The notes: generated by a model from the letters alone, not told the origin. 45,466 bases of DNA from Campylobacterales bacterium (GCA_024280575.1 JAJRPV010000016.1:1-45466), one strand, 5' to 3'. Shown: positions 8,738 through 18,610, numbered from the stretch's first letter. Numbers and translations are program-made.

Positions 8738-10218
8738 GAGGCTACTCCCACTTTCAATATATCGACTAGATAGTGCTGTATAGTCGGTGCTATCTTATAT
8801 AAAAACCAATGAGGATAAATACCCATAGCCATAATAACTGCTGCCAAAGAAAAAATACCGACAATCTCTTTTTTATCCAAATCTTTCATTTTACTCACAT
8901 CGTTATCCGTCTTAACAAGTATAGCTCTTTGAAACAACCAAAACATAAAACTAGCAGCCACCAAAACCGTTGAAGCAGAAATAATTCCTATGTATTGATT
9001 ATATTGGAAAAGTCCCATCACGATAAGAAGTTCCGAAACAAATCCATTTGTTCCGGGAAGTCCTACTATACTAAAAAGCATCAAAGCAAATGCAACTGTC
9101 AGAAAAGGAGCTTTTTTAGCAATACCTCCCAGCCCGGAAATCGATCTTATACCCAAATCATGTTCTATCGTACCTACTAGTAAAAAGAGCCCGCCTGTTG
9201 CCATAGCATGAGCTACAATCAAAAAAGCAGCCCCCGTCATTCCGTAGATATTCAAAGAAAATATTCCAGCCGTTATAAAAGCCAGGTGAGATGCAGAAGA
9301 GTACGCAAACATTCTTTTTATATTTTGCTGCATCAATGCAGCAATTCCAAAATATATAAGACCAAAAACACCTAATCCTACAAAATAAGGTGCAAATTCT
9401 ACATATTGGTGTGGAAACAGAGGCAAAACAAATCTGACTATCCCATAAATTCCTAATTTTGCCATGATGGCTGAGAGTATAAAAACGCCACCCGTAGGAG
9501 AATTTGAATATGTTTGCATAAGCCAAGTATGAAAAGGAAAAATAGGAATTTTTATTGCAAATGCTATCATAAAACCAAAAAAGAGGAATGTTCTTTGAAT
9601 ATTCGAAAGAGTTGTGATTTGAACCAAATCACTAAGCTGAAAACTCCAGACTCCAAACTCATTATAAAATGCTACCCCTAAATACAAAATAGAAACAAGC
9701 ATAAATAGTGAACCCATAATAGTATAAATAGTAATTTTTAATGTTGAAAAAATCCTATCTCCAGTTCCGTAAATACCAATAATCATAAAAACGGGCAACA
9801 ACATAGATTCCCAGAAAAAATAAAACAATATCAAGTCGAGAGATAAAAGAGCACCTGTAACACCAGTCTGAATCAAAAGCATACTAGCCCAATATCCTTT
9901 TGCCTTTTTAGTTTTCCATAAAAAGATATAGCCCAGAGGAATAAGAGTGGTAATCAGCATTAAAATTATCATTGAAAAGCCGTCCACTCCTAAACTATAA
10001 TATATACCATAACTTGTAATCCAAGGATGAAACTCTCGAAACTGCATATAATCAGTAAGCTGAAAATTAAAAAATATACTTAAAGATAACAAAAAAACAA
10101 CAATTGTAGTTGCAAAAGCTATGTTTCTTGTAGTCTTCATGCCAACAGGAAGCACCAATAAAACAAAAGATACTATAAGCGGTAAAAAAATTATAAAAGA
10201 TAAAAGTCCTATATCCAT
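8734..10218 (-). CDS. nuoM: NADH-quinone oxidoreductase subunit M
   Basis: Antiporter-like proton-pumping subunit of the membrane arm, 494 residues. The conserved glutamate is in LILFYFFWESMLLPVFMIIG. The FAIKIPIFPFHTWLMQTYSN segment and the YSSASHLAF and GLPGTNGFVSE motifs are typical of NuoM. It lies five bases after nuoL and overlaps nuoN by four. No anomaly is seen. Confidence 0.95.
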   Translation of the reverse strand: MDIGLLSFIIFLPLIVSFVLLVLPVGMKTTRNIAFATTIVVFLLSLSIFFNFQLTDYMQFREFHPWITSYGIYYSLGVDGFSMIILMLITTLIPLGYIFLWKTKKAKGYWASMLLIQTGVTGALLSLDLILFYFFWESMLLPVFMIIGIYGTGDRIFSTLKITIYTIMGSLFMLVSILYLGVAFYNEFGVWSFQLSDLVQITTLSNIQRTFLFFGFMIAFAIKIPIFPFHTWLMQTYSNSPTGGVFILSAIMAKLGIYGIVRFVLPLFPHQYVEFAPYFVGLGVFGLIYFGIAALMQQNIKRMFAYSSASHLAFITAGIFSLNIYGMTGAAFLIVAHAMATGGLFLLVGTIEHDLGIRSISGLGGIAKKAPFLTVAFALMLFSIVGLPGTNGFVSELLIVMGLFQYNQYIGIISASTVLVAASFMFWLFQRAILVKTDNDVSKMKDLDKKEIVGIFSLAAVIMAMGIYPHWFLYKIAPTIQHYLVDILKVGVAS

Positions 10219-10223
10219 AAATA

Positions 10224-12107
10224 CTATCCTAGTTTCAATATTAAATAAAGGCTAAAGGAGCTAAGTCCTACTAGCATAAAAAAAGCATAAGCTCTTGTAT
10301 TTGCACATTGCATTCTGCCTATAATTCTACCTAGATTTATGAATCCATTTGACAAAGACATAACTGTTTTATCAATAATTCCATCATCTACAACTACAGA
10401 TATAAATACACTTAATTTTTGCAAACTTCTCACAAATAAAAAATTATAGATTTCGTCAATATAAAATTTATTATATACAACCCCGCTCTCTTGAATTTTC
10501 TGATTAAAATCATATCTATAAAATTTTAAAAATGAAACCAATATGCCCAAAAGTCCGGCTATTACACTAATAGCCATAAGTATATACTCCACAGAATACT
10601 CTACATGTAGAGCTTTGCCACTCCACATATTAAGCCAACCGTCTATAAGATTTTCTCCGCCAAAAACATCCGGTAAACCCATAAAACCAGCAAATGCTGC
10701 TCCAAAAGCCAAAACTACAAGAGGGGCTTTTATGCTCCATGATATAGATTGCATATGGTGTTCTTTGTAATTTTTACCATAAAAAGTAACAAAAAACAGC
10801 CTAAACATATAATAAGCGGTAAGAGCTGCAGTAAACAGACCTATAGCATATATCAAATATTCATGATGACTGTAAGCTTTGAGCAAAATCTCATCTTTAC
10901 TGAAAAATCCTGAAAAAGGAGGTATCCCGCTGATAGATAATGTTGCTATGAGCATAACAGTATAAACTAATGGTAATTTTTTTCTAAGCCCACCCATTTT
11001 AAATATATTTTGCTCGTGATGCAAGGCTATTATGACAGCTCCTGCTCCCATAAATAAAAGTGCTTTAAAAAACGCATGTGTAAAGACATGAAAAAGCCCG
11101 GTCGAATAAAAACCAAGGCCAACTGCTATAAACATATAACCCAACTGTGAAATAGTGGAGTAGGCGAGAATTTTTTTGATATCGGTCTGCTTCATGGCTA
11201 TCACAGCTGCAAAAAGAGCAGAAAATGCTCCGATGTATGCTATAAAAAGTCCGACATTCGGAATCAAATCATATAGGAAATGAAATCTTGCCACCATATA
11301 AACACCGGCTGTTACCATGGTAGCTGCATGAATCAAAGCTGAGACAGGAGTTGGTCCTGCCATCGCATCCGGCAACCAAACATATAGAGGGATTTGGGCC
11401 GATTTTCCCATAGCTCCTACAAACAGCGCAATGCCTATTATCGTTAGTATATGATTTGGCACTATGGATACATATTCTTCCAAAGCACCATAATCAAAAC
11501 CTAGCTTTCCAACATAAAAGAAAAGAAATATAAGTCCGATTAAAAAACCTAAATCACCGACTCTGTTTACTATAAAGGCCTTGTTTCCAGCTACAACATT
11601 GAGTGGCTCTGTAAAATAAAAACCTATCAAAAGATAAGAACATAACCCTACCCCTTCCCATCCTATAAACATGATAATTGGGCTGTTTGCTAATACTAGC
11701 AATAACATTGATGCTATAAAAAGGTTAAAATATGAGAAAAATTTACCATATCCCTCATCACCTTTCATGTATCCCGTCGCATATATGTGTATCATCAAGC
11801 CGATAAAGGTAATAAAAAGTACCATAAATATCGAAAGTCTATCTCCTAAAAAGCCCATACTTATGATATAACCATTGACTTGAAGCCAGGTATAAGGCTC
11901 ATATATATAGTCACTAGCTCCATTTTCCAAACCGATAAAAAACAAAACTCCTAAAATAAAACTTATTAACGGAGACAAAACTGCTAAAAAAGTAAAAACA
12001 CTATTGGGAATCTTTTTAACACTGATAGAGTATAAGTACATACTACCTAATAAAATAGAACTTATAAAAGGCACTAATACTATCCATGCCAAGAAAAAAC
12101 TATTCAT
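10224..12107 (-). CDS. nuoL: NADH-quinone oxidoreductase subunit L
   Basis: Largest antiporter-like subunit, at the tip of the membrane arm, 627 residues (E. coli NuoL is 613). Diagnostic segments are the glutamate-bearing MFIGWEGVGLCSYLLIGFY, the AMAGPTPVSALIHAATMVTA block, KQTDIKKILAYSTISQLGYM and SGIPPFSGFFSKDEIL. The C-terminal part contains the long lateral helix followed by a final membrane anchor (FFMLVGLSSFSLYLILKLG). It overlaps the nuoK stop by four bases. Confidence 0.95.
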   Translation of the reverse strand: MNSFFLAWIVLVPFISSILLGSMYLYSISVKKIPNSVFTFLAVLSPLISFILGVLFFIGLENGASDYIYEPYTWLQVNGYIISMGFLGDRLSIFMVLFITFIGLMIHIYATGYMKGDEGYGKFFSYFNLFIASMLLLVLANSPIIMFIGWEGVGLCSYLLIGFYFTEPLNVVAGNKAFIVNRVGDLGFLIGLIFLFFYVGKLGFDYGALEEYVSIVPNHILTIIGIALFVGAMGKSAQIPLYVWLPDAMAGPTPVSALIHAATMVTAGVYMVARFHFLYDLIPNVGLFIAYIGAFSALFAAVIAMKQTDIKKILAYSTISQLGYMFIAVGLGFYSTGLFHVFTHAFFKALLFMGAGAVIIALHHEQNIFKMGGLRKKLPLVYTVMLIATLSISGIPPFSGFFSKDEILLKAYSHHEYLIYAIGLFTAALTAYYMFRLFFVTFYGKNYKEHHMQSISWSIKAPLVVLAFGAAFAGFMGLPDVFGGENLIDGWLNMWSGKALHVEYSVEYILMAISVIAGLLGILVSFLKFYRYDFNQKIQESGVVYNKFYIDEIYNFLFVRSLQKLSVFISVVVDDGIIDKTVMSLSNGFINLGRIIGRMQCANTRAYAFFMLVGLSSFSLYLILKLG

Positions 12108-12424
12108 AGTGTACCCTTTTGTTTTAAAGTATCAAAATCATCAATATTTACAGATTTTTTTAATCTATACATGGCAACTATCAGAGATAAAAATATAACT
12201 GCTTCAGATGCTGCTATTGCTATAACCATCATCGCGATAATTTGCCCATCCATTGATCCAAAATATTTACTCAAAGTAACCAACATAAGATTTATTGCAT
12301 TTAGCATAAGCTCAAGGGACATATATATTATAAATATGTTTTTCCTGCTTATCAATCCTATAATCCCTAAGCTAAAAAGTACTAAAGCCAGTGCTATATA
12401 AGACATAAAAGAAGCTTCGATCAT
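12104..12424 (-). CDS. nuoK: NADH-quinone oxidoreductase subunit K
   Basis: Small subunit with three helices, 106 residues. The two membrane glutamates important for proton transfer are in YMSLELMLNAINLML and AIAASEAVIFLSLIVAMYR. I chose the upstream ATG, which overlaps the nuoJ stop (ATGA) and has a strong AAGGAG ribosome site; an internal ATG six codons later would give the more usual 100 residues. Between nuoJ and nuoL, as usual. Confidence 0.94.
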   Translation of the reverse strand: MIEASFMSYIALALVLFSLGIIGLISRKNIFIIYMSLELMLNAINLMLVTLSKYFGSMDGQIIAMMVIAIAASEAVIFLSLIVAMYRLKKSVNIDDFDTLKQKGTL

Positions 12425-12927
12425 TCTCTCTCCTTTTTTCTAGCCAATACAACCGAGCCGATTAATGCCACCAAAAGTAGTATAGATATCGCTTCAAAAG
12501 GAAGAAGCCATCTATTAAAAAGCTCTACTCCCAGCATCTTAATATCTCCAAATCCATCTATCTTTACACTAAAATCTTCGATATGTGGCATTTTTGAAAA
12601 AGCCTCAAATATTAGATAATTAACAGGAATCAACACTATCGCAACAACTAGCATTGTCGGAAATTTATTTGGTTCTTTTGGTGCATGCTCTTGTCTTATA
12701 TTCAAAAACATTATCATAAAAAGTATAAGCACTATTATCGCTCCAGCATAAACAATAATCTGCACCATAAATAAAAACGAAGCATTAAGAAGAGCATATA
12801 ATCCGGCTATTGACATGATAGAAACCACAAAACTAAGTGCACTGTGCATGGTATTTTCCAGAGAAATCATACCAATTGCACCTAAGAGTGCAAAGAGAGA
12901 TAAAATTAAAAATAGACTATCTATCAT
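12421..12927 (-). CDS. nuoJ: NADH-quinone oxidoreductase subunit J
   Basis: Membrane subunit with five helices, 168 residues. The conserved third-helix signature MVQIIVYAGAIIVLILFMIM with the pi-bulge region, followed by a soluble loop and a last helix (EAISILLLVALIGSVVLA), identifies NuoJ. It overlaps nuoI and nuoK by four bases on each side, showing tight translational coupling. Confidence 0.94.
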   Translation of the reverse strand: MIDSLFLILSLFALLGAIGMISLENTMHSALSFVVSIMSIAGLYALLNASFLFMVQIIVYAGAIIVLILFMIMFLNIRQEHAPKEPNKFPTMLVVAIVLIPVNYLIFEAFSKMPHIEDFSVKIDGFGDIKMLGVELFNRWLLPFEAISILLLVALIGSVVLARKKERE

Positions 12928-13424
12928 TTCTCTTCCCCTAAAGATTTATTTGCCAAGAGTTGTTCTTTGTTCAACACAAAATCCTCTCTCTTTTGGGCAA
13001 TAAAAGTAAAGATTCCAGTATCCATCCTTATGGCATCGCAAGGACAAGCCTCTACACATCCTCCGCAAAATACACACTCTAGCAAATCAATTTCAAATTT
13101 TTTTGGCATTTTTTCATCTACACCATCTTTTCTCTGCGTAGCCTCTATAAATATACATTCAGCAGGGCATGCGGTAGAACACATAAAACAAGCAACACAT
13201 CTCACACTGTCATCTTCTCTGTGCGTTAATCTGTGCACTCCTCTATATCTGTCGGTTATGTCTATCGGACCTACTTCGGGATAGCACTGTGTTTTAATAT
13301 TTGTCGTATCTCTTAAATTTTTTGTAAAATGAGAAATTGTTGTTTTCATTCCTCCAAATATTGCCGGCAAGTATAATTTATCTTTAAGAGTGTTTCCATA
13401 TCTTGGTACGATTTTAATCCCCAT
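12924..13424 (-). CDS. nuoI: NADH-quinone oxidoreductase subunit I (two 4Fe-4S clusters)
   Basis: Ferredoxin-like peripheral-arm subunit holding clusters N6a and N6b. Both ligand sets are complete: CVACFMCSTACPAECI and CVFCGGCVEACPCDAI. I placed the start at ATG 13424 (MGIKIVPRYGN), just after the nuoH stop and preceded by GGAG; an in-frame start at 13445 would add seven residues overlapping nuoH. The product is 166 residues, a normal length. It stands between nuoH and nuoJ, the standard order. Confidence 0.94.
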   Translation of the reverse strand: MGIKIVPRYGNTLKDKLYLPAIFGGMKTTISHFTKNLRDTTNIKTQCYPEVGPIDITDRYRGVHRLTHREDDSVRCVACFMCSTACPAECIFIEATQRKDGVDEKMPKKFEIDLLECVFCGGCVEACPCDAIRMDTGIFTFIAQKREDFVLNKEQLLANKSLGEEK

Positions 13425-13425
13425 A

Positions 13426-14709
13426 TCAGACTCCAAACCCAACAACTACAAGAGCAGTTACAAAGATATTTGCGATAGACAAAGGCAAAAGAATCTTCCA
13501 TCCTAAGTTTTGAAGTTGGTCATATCTAAATCTAGGCAGTGTCCACCTAACCCATACAAAAACAAAATTCATCAATAAAAGTTTTATAGCAAATGTAGCA
13601 ATTTGTATAATCGCAACTGCGATATTTGTGGTTGTTGCTCCAATTCCAGCCAAAAGAAAATAACCTAGTACCACTATAACTACGATATTTATGAGCAATA
13701 ATGCTCTTATGAGCCATTTGCTTTCACTATTTCTTTTATCACCGGCTTTTGGCCAAATATTGTTTTTAAGAATCCACCTGCCAAACATAAAACTCAAGAT
13801 TGGAAGAATAATTAAGATTGCCCACATAACAATGCTAAAATTTTCTTTTAATGTATCGGTTCCCAACCACGGCAGGTTATACCCTCCAAAAAAAAGTGTG
13901 ACGATAAGAGCGCTTGATGCACTCATCGCTACATATTCTCCCACAAAAAACAGTCCAAACTTCATCGCACTATATTCTGTATGGTACCCTCCAACTATTT
14001 CGCTTTCGCCTTCGGCTATATCAAATGGAGTTCTATTTGCTTCAGCAAAAGAGGTTATGATAAAAATAATAGCAGCAAGCGGCTGCATAAAAATTCCCCA
14101 TGCAGGAATAAAACCAAAAAGTAATTTACCTTGAAAATTAACAATGTCAACAAGATTGATTGAACCATAAGTAATCAATAAAGATATAAGAGCCAAGGTC
14201 ATAGAAGCCTCATAGCTGATAACTTGAGCTCCCGCTCTAATGGAACCTAGAAGTGAGTATTTATTGTTACTTGCCCAACCTCCTAAAATAATACCATAAA
14301 CGCTCAACCCTGCAAATGCCAAAAACCAAAGCACTCCTAAATCTATAGGCAAACCTTGCATGACAAAAGTTTGCGAGCCTATTTTAAGATTGTCTGCAAA
14401 AGGCATAACCATATAAGATAAAAATGCTGAAGCAAACACGATAACAGGGGCGATAACAAAGACAAGTTTTTCTTTTATTGCTCCTGCTCTAAAATCTTCT
14501 TTAAATACTAGTTTTAACATATCTGCAAATGATTGTATAAGTCCGCCTAGACGAATTCCACCGATATTGCATCTATTTGGACCGAGTCTATCTTGTATAA
14601 ATCCGGCAACTCTTCTTTCAATCCAAACCAAGATTGGTGCAGCACCTAGAGAGAATAGCAGTGCTATTATAATATTTACAACTATTACGACAACTAGCAC
14701 TATATTCAT
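13426..14709 (-). CDS. nuoH: NADH-quinone oxidoreductase subunit H with an internal membrane insertion
   Basis: Membrane subunit that forms the quinone channel with B and D. Hallmarks are the ERRVAGFIQDRLGPNR segment, EANRTPFDIAEGESEIVGGY and the C-terminal WTLPRFRYDQLQNLGWKILL. The protein has 427 residues, while NuoH is usually 325-340. The extra 90 or so residues lie between FFGGYNLPWLG and KLLLMNFVFVW (about residues 283-375) and include about two hydrophobic helices. Flanking motifs are intact and the frame is unbroken, so the insertion looks real. It overlaps nuoG by four bases. Confidence 0.93.
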   Translation of the reverse strand: MNIVLVVVIVVNIIIALLFSLGAAPILVWIERRVAGFIQDRLGPNRCNIGGIRLGGLIQSFADMLKLVFKEDFRAGAIKEKLVFVIAPVIVFASAFLSYMVMPFADNLKIGSQTFVMQGLPIDLGVLWFLAFAGLSVYGIILGGWASNNKYSLLGSIRAGAQVISYEASMTLALISLLITYGSINLVDIVNFQGKLLFGFIPAWGIFMQPLAAIIFIITSFAEANRTPFDIAEGESEIVGGYHTEYSAMKFGLFFVGEYVAMSASSALIVTLFFGGYNLPWLGTDTLKENFSIVMWAILIILPILSFMFGRWILKNNIWPKAGDKRNSESKWLIRALLLINIVVIVVLGYFLLAGIGATTTNIAVAIIQIATFAIKLLLMNFVFVWVRWTLPRFRYDQLQNLGWKILLPLSIANIFVTALVVVGFGV

Positions 14710-16223
14710 TTTATCTCAATTTTAATACTTTTGGATTTTATCATAGAGAGTGAAATACTATTTAGAAATTCTTCCTTATTTAAGCCACTACTCCACACCT
14801 TTTCACACTCGGTAACTCCGTCATTTAAAATAATTTCTAGAAAATCTAGTATTTTTACAGATTGCATATCCCGTTTTATCTCACAAGAACTAAACTGTAC
14901 AAAACCATCACAATTTATAAAAGTCCCAGCTCTCCCCGTATGTGAAACGATTGGTACAACGATATCCGGCTTATTTTTTTCTTTAAAATCTTTATAAGTC
15001 ATCACCCCGATAGAACCATCAAAATCTAAATTTTCTACTGTTTGCATATCTTCTCTTCCAATAAACAAAACAAACTCTTTGTTTTTTATCTGTTCTTGCA
15101 AATCTTCTTTTGTATTTTTTATATTCAATAACTCTATGCTTTTTCTATTTGGGGTTTTATCGCTTTTTCTCAAAAAATCATCCCCAAAATTTTCATCAAA
15201 ATTTTCATCAAATCCGTTAATTTGCGCATCTATTTTTTGAGCTAATTTTTTGAGTCTATATATCTCTTCTAAGCTAAGATTTGGCGATATCAAAAGTAGT
15301 GTTTTCGAATTATACCTTTTCAATAGCCTTTCTAGCTTTAAAATAGCATATTCAAATTCACTCTCCATCCCTCTTATGTAAGCATTTTTCAATCTGTTGT
15401 CATTTTCTTTTTTATAACTGAGTCTGCCATAATCACAGATAAAGTAGCCATTTACTTCTTTGTTATACTTTGGTCTATATCTATATACAATGTCATCTTT
15501 ATATTTCTCTCTATTATGATCAACATTAATCGAACAACCTCTTGAGCAACCATCGCAAATCGCAACTTCGGGCTTTAAAAACCAAACTCTTTGTTTGAAT
15601 CTAAAATCCTTACTCGTCAATGCTCCAACCGGACACAAATCTATAACATTCATCGCATAAGGATTGGAAAGCTTGGTTCCGGGAAATGTAGATATATAAG
15701 AGTGGTCATTTCTAACAACCACACCTAATTCATGTGTTTTTGTGATATTTTTAGTAAATCTGACACATCTTGTGCATAAAACACATCTATCTTGGTCGAG
15801 CATAACATTAGCACCCAAATCAGTATGCTTTCTTTTTTTATTTTTAGGAGTATCTAGTCTGCTATCATACAAACCGACATCCATATAGTAATTTTGCAGT
15901 GAACACTCACCGGCTTGGTCACAAATAGGGCAATCAATCGGATGATTTATAAGCTCGAGTTCCAGGATTTGTCGCTTTACGCGATTTATATTTTCACCTT
16001 TTGTTCTTATAATCATACCATCACTTACAGGCGTATCACAGGCGATTTGAGGTCTCTTTTTGCCCTCGATTTCAACCATACACATTCTACAATTTCCATC
16101 TTTACCAAGAGCCGGATGATAACAAAAATGGGGGATATTAATATCATTTGCCAACAGTTCTTCTATTAGTACAGAACCATCTTTTGCATATATCTCTTTG
16201 CCGTCAACTGTAATCGTCGCCAT
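14706..16223 (-). CDS. nuoG: NADH-quinone oxidoreductase subunit G, short form
   Basis: Iron-sulfur subunit of the NADH module. The N terminus has the 2Fe-2S N1b ligands (GNCRMCMVEIEG region), the His/Cys N5 site (HPIDCPICDQAGECSLQNYY), the N4 site (CVLCTRCVRF and a later DLCPVGALTS) and the optional N7 site (CDGCSRGC with FICDYG downstream). The molybdopterin-oxidoreductase-like C-terminal domain is greatly reduced: 505 residues in total against about 700-900 in many bacteria. It is the first gene of the - strand block, with a 137-base gap to the divergent gene at 16361 that should hold its promoter. Confidence 0.94.
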   Translation of the reverse strand: MATITVDGKEIYAKDGSVLIEELLANDINIPHFCYHPALGKDGNCRMCMVEIEGKKRPQIACDTPVSDGMIIRTKGENINRVKRQILELELINHPIDCPICDQAGECSLQNYYMDVGLYDSRLDTPKNKKRKHTDLGANVMLDQDRCVLCTRCVRFTKNITKTHELGVVVRNDHSYISTFPGTKLSNPYAMNVIDLCPVGALTSKDFRFKQRVWFLKPEVAICDGCSRGCSINVDHNREKYKDDIVYRYRPKYNKEVNGYFICDYGRLSYKKENDNRLKNAYIRGMESEFEYAILKLERLLKRYNSKTLLLISPNLSLEEIYRLKKLAQKIDAQINGFDENFDENFGDDFLRKSDKTPNRKSIELLNIKNTKEDLQEQIKNKEFVLFIGREDMQTVENLDFDGSIGVMTYKDFKEKNKPDIVVPIVSHTGRAGTFINCDGFVQFSSCEIKRDMQSVKILDFLEIILNDGVTECEKVWSSGLNKEEFLNSISLSMIKSKSIKIEIK

Positions 16224-16360
16224 AAATACAATACCTTATTTTGTTTCTGCTATTTTATCTAGCTAAAACTTTAAGTTAGCTGTCTATTTTTTAATAAAAT
16301 TTTATATTGGCTAGGTTTAAATTTAACATGTATTTAAACATCAAGTGCTAAACTAACAAA

Positions 16361-16840
16361 ATGAAAACAAAAAAATTTTTAATGTTCTTGATTATAGAGA
16401 TATTAATACTTTGCTTGGTTTGTGCTTATTTTTTGATTAGCTCAAGTGATATATACAGATGGTATGTCGGAAACACAAATTTTATAAAGCAAAATAAAAA
16501 TTGTGATTTGCAAAAGGAAGCTTGCAGTGTTGTTTTAGAAGATGGAAGTCGGGTAACTCTATCTATAAATCCACGCCCTATTCCACTTATGAAACCAATA
16601 GAGCTTGTTGTAAAAACCAAAAATATAAACCTTGATAATTTAAATTTAAAAGTATATGCTACAAATATGAACATGGGATTGATAGAAAAATCTCTCAACA
16701 AAACTGCAAAAAATACTTATAAAGGGAAAATAACACTCCCTACATGTATAGTTGGAAATATGATTTGGAATGTAAATATAATAGCAAATAAACCTACAAA
16801 AAGTATCGGTGCTACTTTTGAGTTTAAAACAGGTAAATAA
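16361..16840 (+). CDS. Membrane-anchored periplasmic protein, possibly FixH/YtkA-like
   Basis: The product is 159 residues with one N-terminal membrane segment (about residues 6-27), then a soluble domain predicted outside the membrane. The domain has a paired-cysteine segment (NCDLQKEAC) and a beta-rich fold with VYATNMNMGLIEKSL and TLPTCIVGNMIWNVNIIAN. This pattern, a methionine-rich NMNMG followed by a Cys before W, recalls FixH/YtkA-like domains linked to copper or cytochrome oxidase assembly. That is only a resemblance. It diverges from nuoG and lies 42 bases before pgm. Confidence 0.55.
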   Translation: MKTKKFLMFLIIEILILCLVCAYFLISSSDIYRWYVGNTNFIKQNKNCDLQKEACSVVLEDGSRVTLSINPRPIPLMKPIELVVKTKNINLDNLNLKVYATNMNMGLIEKSLNKTAKNTYKGKITLPTCIVGNMIWNVNIIANKPTKSIGATFEFKTGK

Positions 16841-16882
16841 GATATAATTTAACTAGAAATTCATCATAAAAAGGGGTAACAA

Positions 16883-18517
16883 ATGAAAACTCATCCCGGA
16901 GCTGGAAAACTCCCGAAAAAAGAAAACTTGGAAAATATCCCATCTTTGATTTCAGACTATTTTTTATTAACTCCAAATGCTAATATAGATAGTGAAAAAA
17001 TCTCTTTTGGAACATCAGGGCACAGAGGCTCATCAAAACTAAAAAGCTTTAATAAAAATCATATTTTATGTGCAACTCAAGCAGTTTGTGATTATAGAAA
17101 AAGCAGAGGAATAAAAGGTACACTTTTTATGGGTAAAGATACTCATGCCCTATCTTTTCCTGCTGAGCTTACTGCACTTAGAGTGCTTGCGGCAAATGGT
17201 GTACATGTAAAGATTGCTAAGAACCATGGATATACACCAACTCCTGTTATATCACATGCGATACTTACACACAACAAGAAAGGCAAACCACTATGCGATG
17301 GTATAGTCATAACTCCCTCACACAATCCGCCAAGCGATGGTGGTTTTAAATATAATTGTACAAACGGAGGACCTGCAGATACTGATGTGACTGACTGGAT
17401 ACAAGAGCGCGCCAATAATCTTTTAGCAAATGATTTAAAAGATGTAAAATATATAGATCTCGACGATGCTCTTAAACTTGATTGCATAGAAGAGTATGAT
17501 TATGTCACTCCTTATGTAAAAGATTTAGTAAATGTGATAGATATGGAAGCAATAAAAAAAGCAAATCTAAAAATCGCCGCTGATTCACTAGGTGGCGCCG
17601 GAATGGAGTATTATAAAGCGATAAAAGAGTCGTATGATTTGGATATCACTTGTTTCCATGATTATGTTGACAGTACATTTTCATTTATGCATTGTGATCA
17701 TGACGGAAAAATCAGAATGGACTGCTCTTCACCTTATGCCATGAGTGGACTGGTAGAATTAAAAGATAATTTTGATATCGCTTTTGGAAATGATACGGAT
17801 TTTGACAGGCATGGAATAGTAACTCCAACCGGAGTACTTATGAATCCAAATCATTACTTGAGTGTCGCTATTTGGTATCTTGTCCAAAACAGACCTTTAT
17901 GGGATAAAAATCTAAGTATAGGTAAAACTCTAGTCAGCTCATCTATGATAGACAGGGTTGCTAAAAGCTTAAACAAAAAAGTAATAGAAGTTCCTGTAGG
18001 CTTCAAATGGTTTGTAGATGGCTTATATAATGGCAAATTAGCTTTTGGTGGCGAAGAGAGTGCGGGAGCCAGCTTTCTGAGAAAGGACGGAACCGTATGG
18101 ACCACAGATAAAGATGGCATCATAATGGCTCTACTAGCTGCTGAAATATGCGCCACAACCGGGAAAAACCCGAGCCAACATTATGAGGACTTAACAAAAA
18201 AATTTGGTAAACCAATATATGGAAGAATTGATGTTCCAGCTACCATAAAGCAAAAAGAGATTTTAAAAAACTTATCTCCATCTGATTTAAAAAGCAAAAA
18301 ATTAGCAGGTGAAAAAATAGAAGAGATTTTAACGCGAGCCAGCGGAAACGGTGCCAAAATAGGTGGCTTAAAAGTCGTAGCTAAAAATGGCTGGTTTGCA
18401 GTGAGACCATCTGGGACTGAAAATATATATAAAATCTATGCTGAAAGCTTTTTGGGCGAAGATCACTTAAAAATGATACAAAACGAAGCAAAAGAGATGC
18501 TAAACTCACTGTTTTAG
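16883..18517 (+). CDS. pgm: Phosphoglucomutase (alpha-D-glucose phosphate-specific)
   Basis: Interconverts glucose 1-phosphate and glucose 6-phosphate in the cytoplasm, feeding glycogen and envelope sugar synthesis. At 544 residues it matches the E. coli Pgm type. Motifs in order are FGTSGHRGSS, the phosphoserine loop VITPSHNPPSDGG (about residue 145), the metal site FGNDTDFDRHG, the sugar-binding FGGEESAGASF and the phosphate-binding RPSGTENIYKIYAESF. A good ribosome site (AAAAGGGG) precedes the ATG. A hairpin terminator candidate follows the stop. Confidence 0.95.
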   Translation: MKTHPGAGKLPKKENLENIPSLISDYFLLTPNANIDSEKISFGTSGHRGSSKLKSFNKNHILCATQAVCDYRKSRGIKGTLFMGKDTHALSFPAELTALRVLAANGVHVKIAKNHGYTPTPVISHAILTHNKKGKPLCDGIVITPSHNPPSDGGFKYNCTNGGPADTDVTDWIQERANNLLANDLKDVKYIDLDDALKLDCIEEYDYVTPYVKDLVNVIDMEAIKKANLKIAADSLGGAGMEYYKAIKESYDLDITCFHDYVDSTFSFMHCDHDGKIRMDCSSPYAMSGLVELKDNFDIAFGNDTDFDRHGIVTPTGVLMNPNHYLSVAIWYLVQNRPLWDKNLSIGKTLVSSSMIDRVAKSLNKKVIEVPVGFKWFVDGLYNGKLAFGGEESAGASFLRKDGTVWTTDKDGIIMALLAAEICATTGKNPSQHYEDLTKKFGKPIYGRIDVPATIKQKEILKNLSPSDLKSKKLAGEKIEEILTRASGNGAKIGGLKVVAKNGWFAVRPSGTENIYKIYAESFLGEDHLKMIQNEAKEMLNSLF

Positions 18518-18525
18518 CCACCATT

Positions 18526-18556
18526 TTATAGCCCATTAATAATATATGGGCTATAA
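18526..18556 (+). terminator. Hairpin behind pgm
   Basis: An 11-bp perfect inverted repeat (18526-18536 with 18546-18556, core ATAGCCCAT) has a 9-base loop and lies 8 bases after the pgm stop. No T run follows, so it is either a weak terminator or an mRNA-stabilising hairpin. Confidence 0.55.
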
Positions 18557-18610
18557 TGCACAATTCAAAAAAATACTACTTAAATTATTTTTATTACTCC
18601 TAGGAAATAT

